Below, in pieces: positions 6,449 to 8,198 of a stretch of DNA of 8,198 bases (position 1 is its first letter; every line of letters starts with the position of its first letter). Source of the stretch: Lentisphaerota bacterium (GTDB lineage: Bacteria; Verrucomicrobiota; Kiritimatiellia; RFP12; UBA3636); NCBI GenBank assembly GCA_012511845.1, contig JAAZFF010000096.1:1-8198 (forward strand), given 5' to 3'. Made by a program: the position numbers and the translations under genes. The notes beneath the pieces are model-generated. The model ran no database searches. It saw only the letters and a list, made by a program, of their open reading frames with translations, and was not told the origin of the DNA.

Positions 6449-7258
6449 TCATATATCAAGACTTCCGGATCTGAATCCTTCCAGATCGAGAGTTATGTAT
6501 GTATATCCCAGTGATTTTAAACTTTCTGCAATCTGCTTCCGGTGTTCGATGATATGTGCAACAGCATGACAGGGGACTTCTATCCTGACAATTTGACCAT
6601 GAACACGCAATCTTGCAGTTGTATTTGCGGGAAGCACTGCACGGAGGATGTCTTCTCCTGCTGCAACTCGTTCAAGATCTTTTGCAGTAATTTTGTCGCC
6701 GTAAGGAAAGCGTGTGGCGAGGCATGATTCAGGCGGTTTTTTTGCAACATCAAGATTCATTAGTGTTGCCAGTGCCCGCACTTGTGTTTTTGTAATTTTC
6801 AATTCCATGAACGGTGAAATTACCCCGCTTTCCTTTAACACGCGTAAACCGGGCCGGTAAGCCTGCATGTCATCAGCATTCGTCCCATCAACAACTGCAG
6901 CCAGGTTATTTTGTTTTGCAAATGCGAAAATCCTGGCAAATAATTCCTTTTTGCACATGTAACATCGGTCTTTTGGGTTTTTCTCAAAGCCTTTAATAGC
7001 CAACTGATCAAATGGCTCGACGTGAACTTCGACACCAAGGTTTTCCGCCCGTTTCAGGGCATCACCGATTTCAGCGTTGGTCTGTAAAATAGAATCTATA
7101 ATTATGGCGCGAAAGTTGAAATTCAACGCTGTTTTCATTTCTGCCAGAATTGCCAGGAGCACGGAGCTGTCCGCACCTCCCGAATATGCAAGAGCAATTC
7201 CGCCGGAGGTAAAACTGCGCAGATAGTTTTTTAGCTGACTTTTGATTTTATCGGACAT
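6449..7258 (-). CDS. larE: ATP-dependent sulfur transferase LarE (nickel-pincer cofactor synthesis)
   Basis: LarE adenylates the carboxylates of pyridinium-3,5-biscarboxylic acid mononucleotide and inserts sulfur to make the thiocarboxylates that hold nickel in the LarA cofactor. The 269-residue protein has the PP-loop SGGADSS at 26-32, an IIIDS strand near 52-56, DGTNADD at 124-130, and the family motif KKPPESCLATRFPYG around 173-187. C179 corresponds to the sulfur-donating cysteine C176 of Lactobacillus plantarum LarE. A C99-x-x-C102 pair (RCYMCKK) is also present; three cysteines of this sort are reported in LarE proteins proposed to carry a [4Fe-4S] cluster in place of sacrificing the cysteine. 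The gene starts 33 bp downstream of larB and is probably in the same operon. The ribosome-binding site is weak (GAAG). Cytoplasmic; no membrane segments. Confidence 0.92.
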   Translation of the reverse strand: MSDKIKSQLKNYLRSFTSGGIALAYSGGADSSVLLAILAEMKTALNFNFRAIIIDSILQTNAEIGDALKRAENLGVEVHVEPFDQLAIKGFEKNPKDRCYMCKKELFARIFAFAKQNNLAAVVDGTNADDMQAYRPGLRVLKESGVISPFMELKITKTQVRALATLMNLDVAKKPPESCLATRFPYGDKITAKDLERVAAGEDILRAVLPANTTARLRVHGQIVRIEVPCHAVAHIIEHRKQIAESLKSLGYTYITLDLEGFRSGSLDI

Positions 7259-7291
7259 AAAACGAACTTCACTTCAATAAGGAATGGTGTT

Positions 7292-8044
7292 TCAACTTTT
7301 CCCGGTGCATTGTCTGTTTATCTGTGCGGCAATATAACCGGCTCCGAAACCGTTGTCGATATTCACAACGGAAACTCCTTCTGCGCAGGAGTTGAGCATT
7401 GTAAGAAGGGCAGACAGACCGTTGAAAGACGCCCCATAGCCAACCGATGTAGGTACGGCAATAACGGGAACGGCTACCAGTCCGGCGATTACTCCTGCCA
7501 GAGCGCCTTCCATGCCGGCTACAGCAACTATGGCATTTGCATCACGGATTTTTTCTATTTTTGAAAAAAGCCTGTGAATGCCGGCAACACCGATATCGTA
7601 ATAGCGTTCAACCTTCGCTCCATAAAATTCGGCAGTCTGTGCGGCTTCTTCCGCCACAGGTATATCGGCAGTGCCGCCTGTGCAAACGGCAACATTACCG
7701 GCAAGTTCAGCAGTTTCCCTGCTGCATGAAAAAACTATCCGGGAACATGCATCGTATTTAACTCTGACGCCGGCGTCAGATAAGGCATCCGCTTTTTCCG
7801 GACTGCACCGTGTTCCCATCACACGTTTTCCGGATTGAGCGAAAGCCTTAAAAATATCAATTAGCTGAGAATCTGTTTTACCGGAGCAAAAAACCACTTC
7901 GCCGAAGCCGCGCCGGATCTCCCTGTGGTAATCAAGTTTGGCAAATCCCAAATCTTCGCAGGAGGCTTTCTCAAGCTGTGAAGCTGCTTCCTCAAGTGAT
8001 ATTCTGCCATCACGAAAGGTTTTTAATATATCTTCTATCCGCAT
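7292..8044 (-). CDS. larB: Nickel-pincer cofactor biosynthesis protein LarB (AIR carboxylase-like)
   Basis: LarB carboxylates the pyridinium ring of nicotinic acid adenine dinucleotide and releases AMP, the first step of nickel-pincer nucleotide synthesis. From the chosen ATG the protein is 250 residues. It begins MRIEDILKTFRDGRISLEEA, as LarB proteins do, and its C-terminal half is the PurE-like AIR carboxylase fold: VCTGGTADIPVAEEA near 120-134, DIGVAGIHRLF at 150-160, VAGMEGALAGVIAGL near 175-189, VPTSVGYGAS around 197-206, and NSC ending at C220. C220 aligns with the cysteine (C221) that contacts the nicotinamide ring in L. plantarum LarB. The frame has an earlier ATG at 8140 and stays open to the window edge, but 8044 is preferred because GGAGAAG precedes it and the family starts here. 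larE follows after 33 bp; larC is not in the window. Confidence 0.93.
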   Translation of the reverse strand: MRIEDILKTFRDGRISLEEAASQLEKASCEDLGFAKLDYHREIRRGFGEVVFCSGKTDSQLIDIFKAFAQSGKRVMGTRCSPEKADALSDAGVRVKYDACSRIVFSCSRETAELAGNVAVCTGGTADIPVAEEAAQTAEFYGAKVERYYDIGVAGIHRLFSKIEKIRDANAIVAVAGMEGALAGVIAGLVAVPVIAVPTSVGYGASFNGLSALLTMLNSCAEGVSVVNIDNGFGAGYIAAQINRQCTGKS

Positions 8045-8198
8045 CTTGTGATCTTCTCCGATGTAGCAGTTATTTAAACATGCTGTTGTTTCGTTTGTTT
8101 GAGCCTGGCTATAGGTTTTAACATAAGTTTTAGCAATCATCCAACTAAATTCTTGAGAAAATTCATTGTTTCCAATAGAATCAGCGTAAAATATAAAC
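8045..8198 (-). other. Upstream region of larB: leader or end of a neighbouring gene
   Basis: The 154 bases are AT-rich. The larB frame contains no stop back to the window edge. A second minus frame is open from the edge to a TGA at 8137-8139 and could be the tail of an upstream gene. A weak promoter reading exists (TTGCTA, 17-base spacer, TATAGC, at about 8108-8136), with 4/6 matches in each box. The sequence alone does not decide between a leader, an N-terminal extension of LarB, or the end of another gene. Confidence 0.35.

Noticed and set aside
6235..6474. 79-codon plus-strand open frame across the feoA-larE spacer
   Set aside because: It overlaps the promoter, terminator and ends of both flanking genes and has low-complexity, non-protein-like composition.

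Overview
The window carries seven genes, six of them on the minus strand, and looks like an ordinary chromosomal stretch of a Gram-negative, probably anaerobic bacterium. Three features suggest this: a full-length anaerobic ferrous-iron system (feoA-feoB), nickel-pincer cofactor genes (larB, larE), and a GH99/WbsX-like plus GH32-like enzyme pair of the kind common in carbohydrate-degrading members of the PVC group (Lentisphaerota, Verrucomicrobiota, Kiritimatiellota) and in Bacteroidota. The taxonomic placement is a weak inference, because the window contains no rRNA or other phylogenetic marker.

Layout. Positions 1-276 (+) hold the C-terminal end of a histidine-phosphatase family protein cut by the window edge. 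Positions 277-448 lie between convergent genes and are rich in short direct and inverted repeats. Positions 449-3607 (-) hold a two-gene carbohydrate unit, a GH32-like beta-propeller protein followed by a GH99/WbsX-like protein; neither has a signal peptide. Positions 3608-3728 contain a perfect 10-bp inverted repeat that brackets a good -10 box and could be an operator, a feoB terminator, or both. Positions 3729-6251 (-) are feoA-feoB, preceded at 6286-6333 by a consensus-like promoter with a palindrome at the predicted transcription start. Positions 6335-6384 contain a plausible intrinsic terminator for the lar genes. Positions 6449-8044 (-) are larB-larE. The last 154 bases (8045-8198) stay open in frame with larB up to the window edge. 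No stretch longer than 300 bases lacks a gene.

How the genes work together. FeoA/FeoB import Fe(II). LarB and LarE catalyse the first and the sulfur-insertion steps of nickel-pincer nucleotide synthesis, the cofactor of LarA-type racemases; larC and larA are not in the window. The two glycoside-hydrolase-like genes probably act on the same intracellular oligosaccharide or glycoside.

I found no clear undescribed multi-gene system. The points most worth a second look are the FeoB P-loop with proline where Mg-binding Thr/Ser is expected, the altered catalytic motifs in the GH32-like protein, the operator-like palindromes at the two promoters, the repeat-rich spacer at 277-448, and the open frame upstream of larB.
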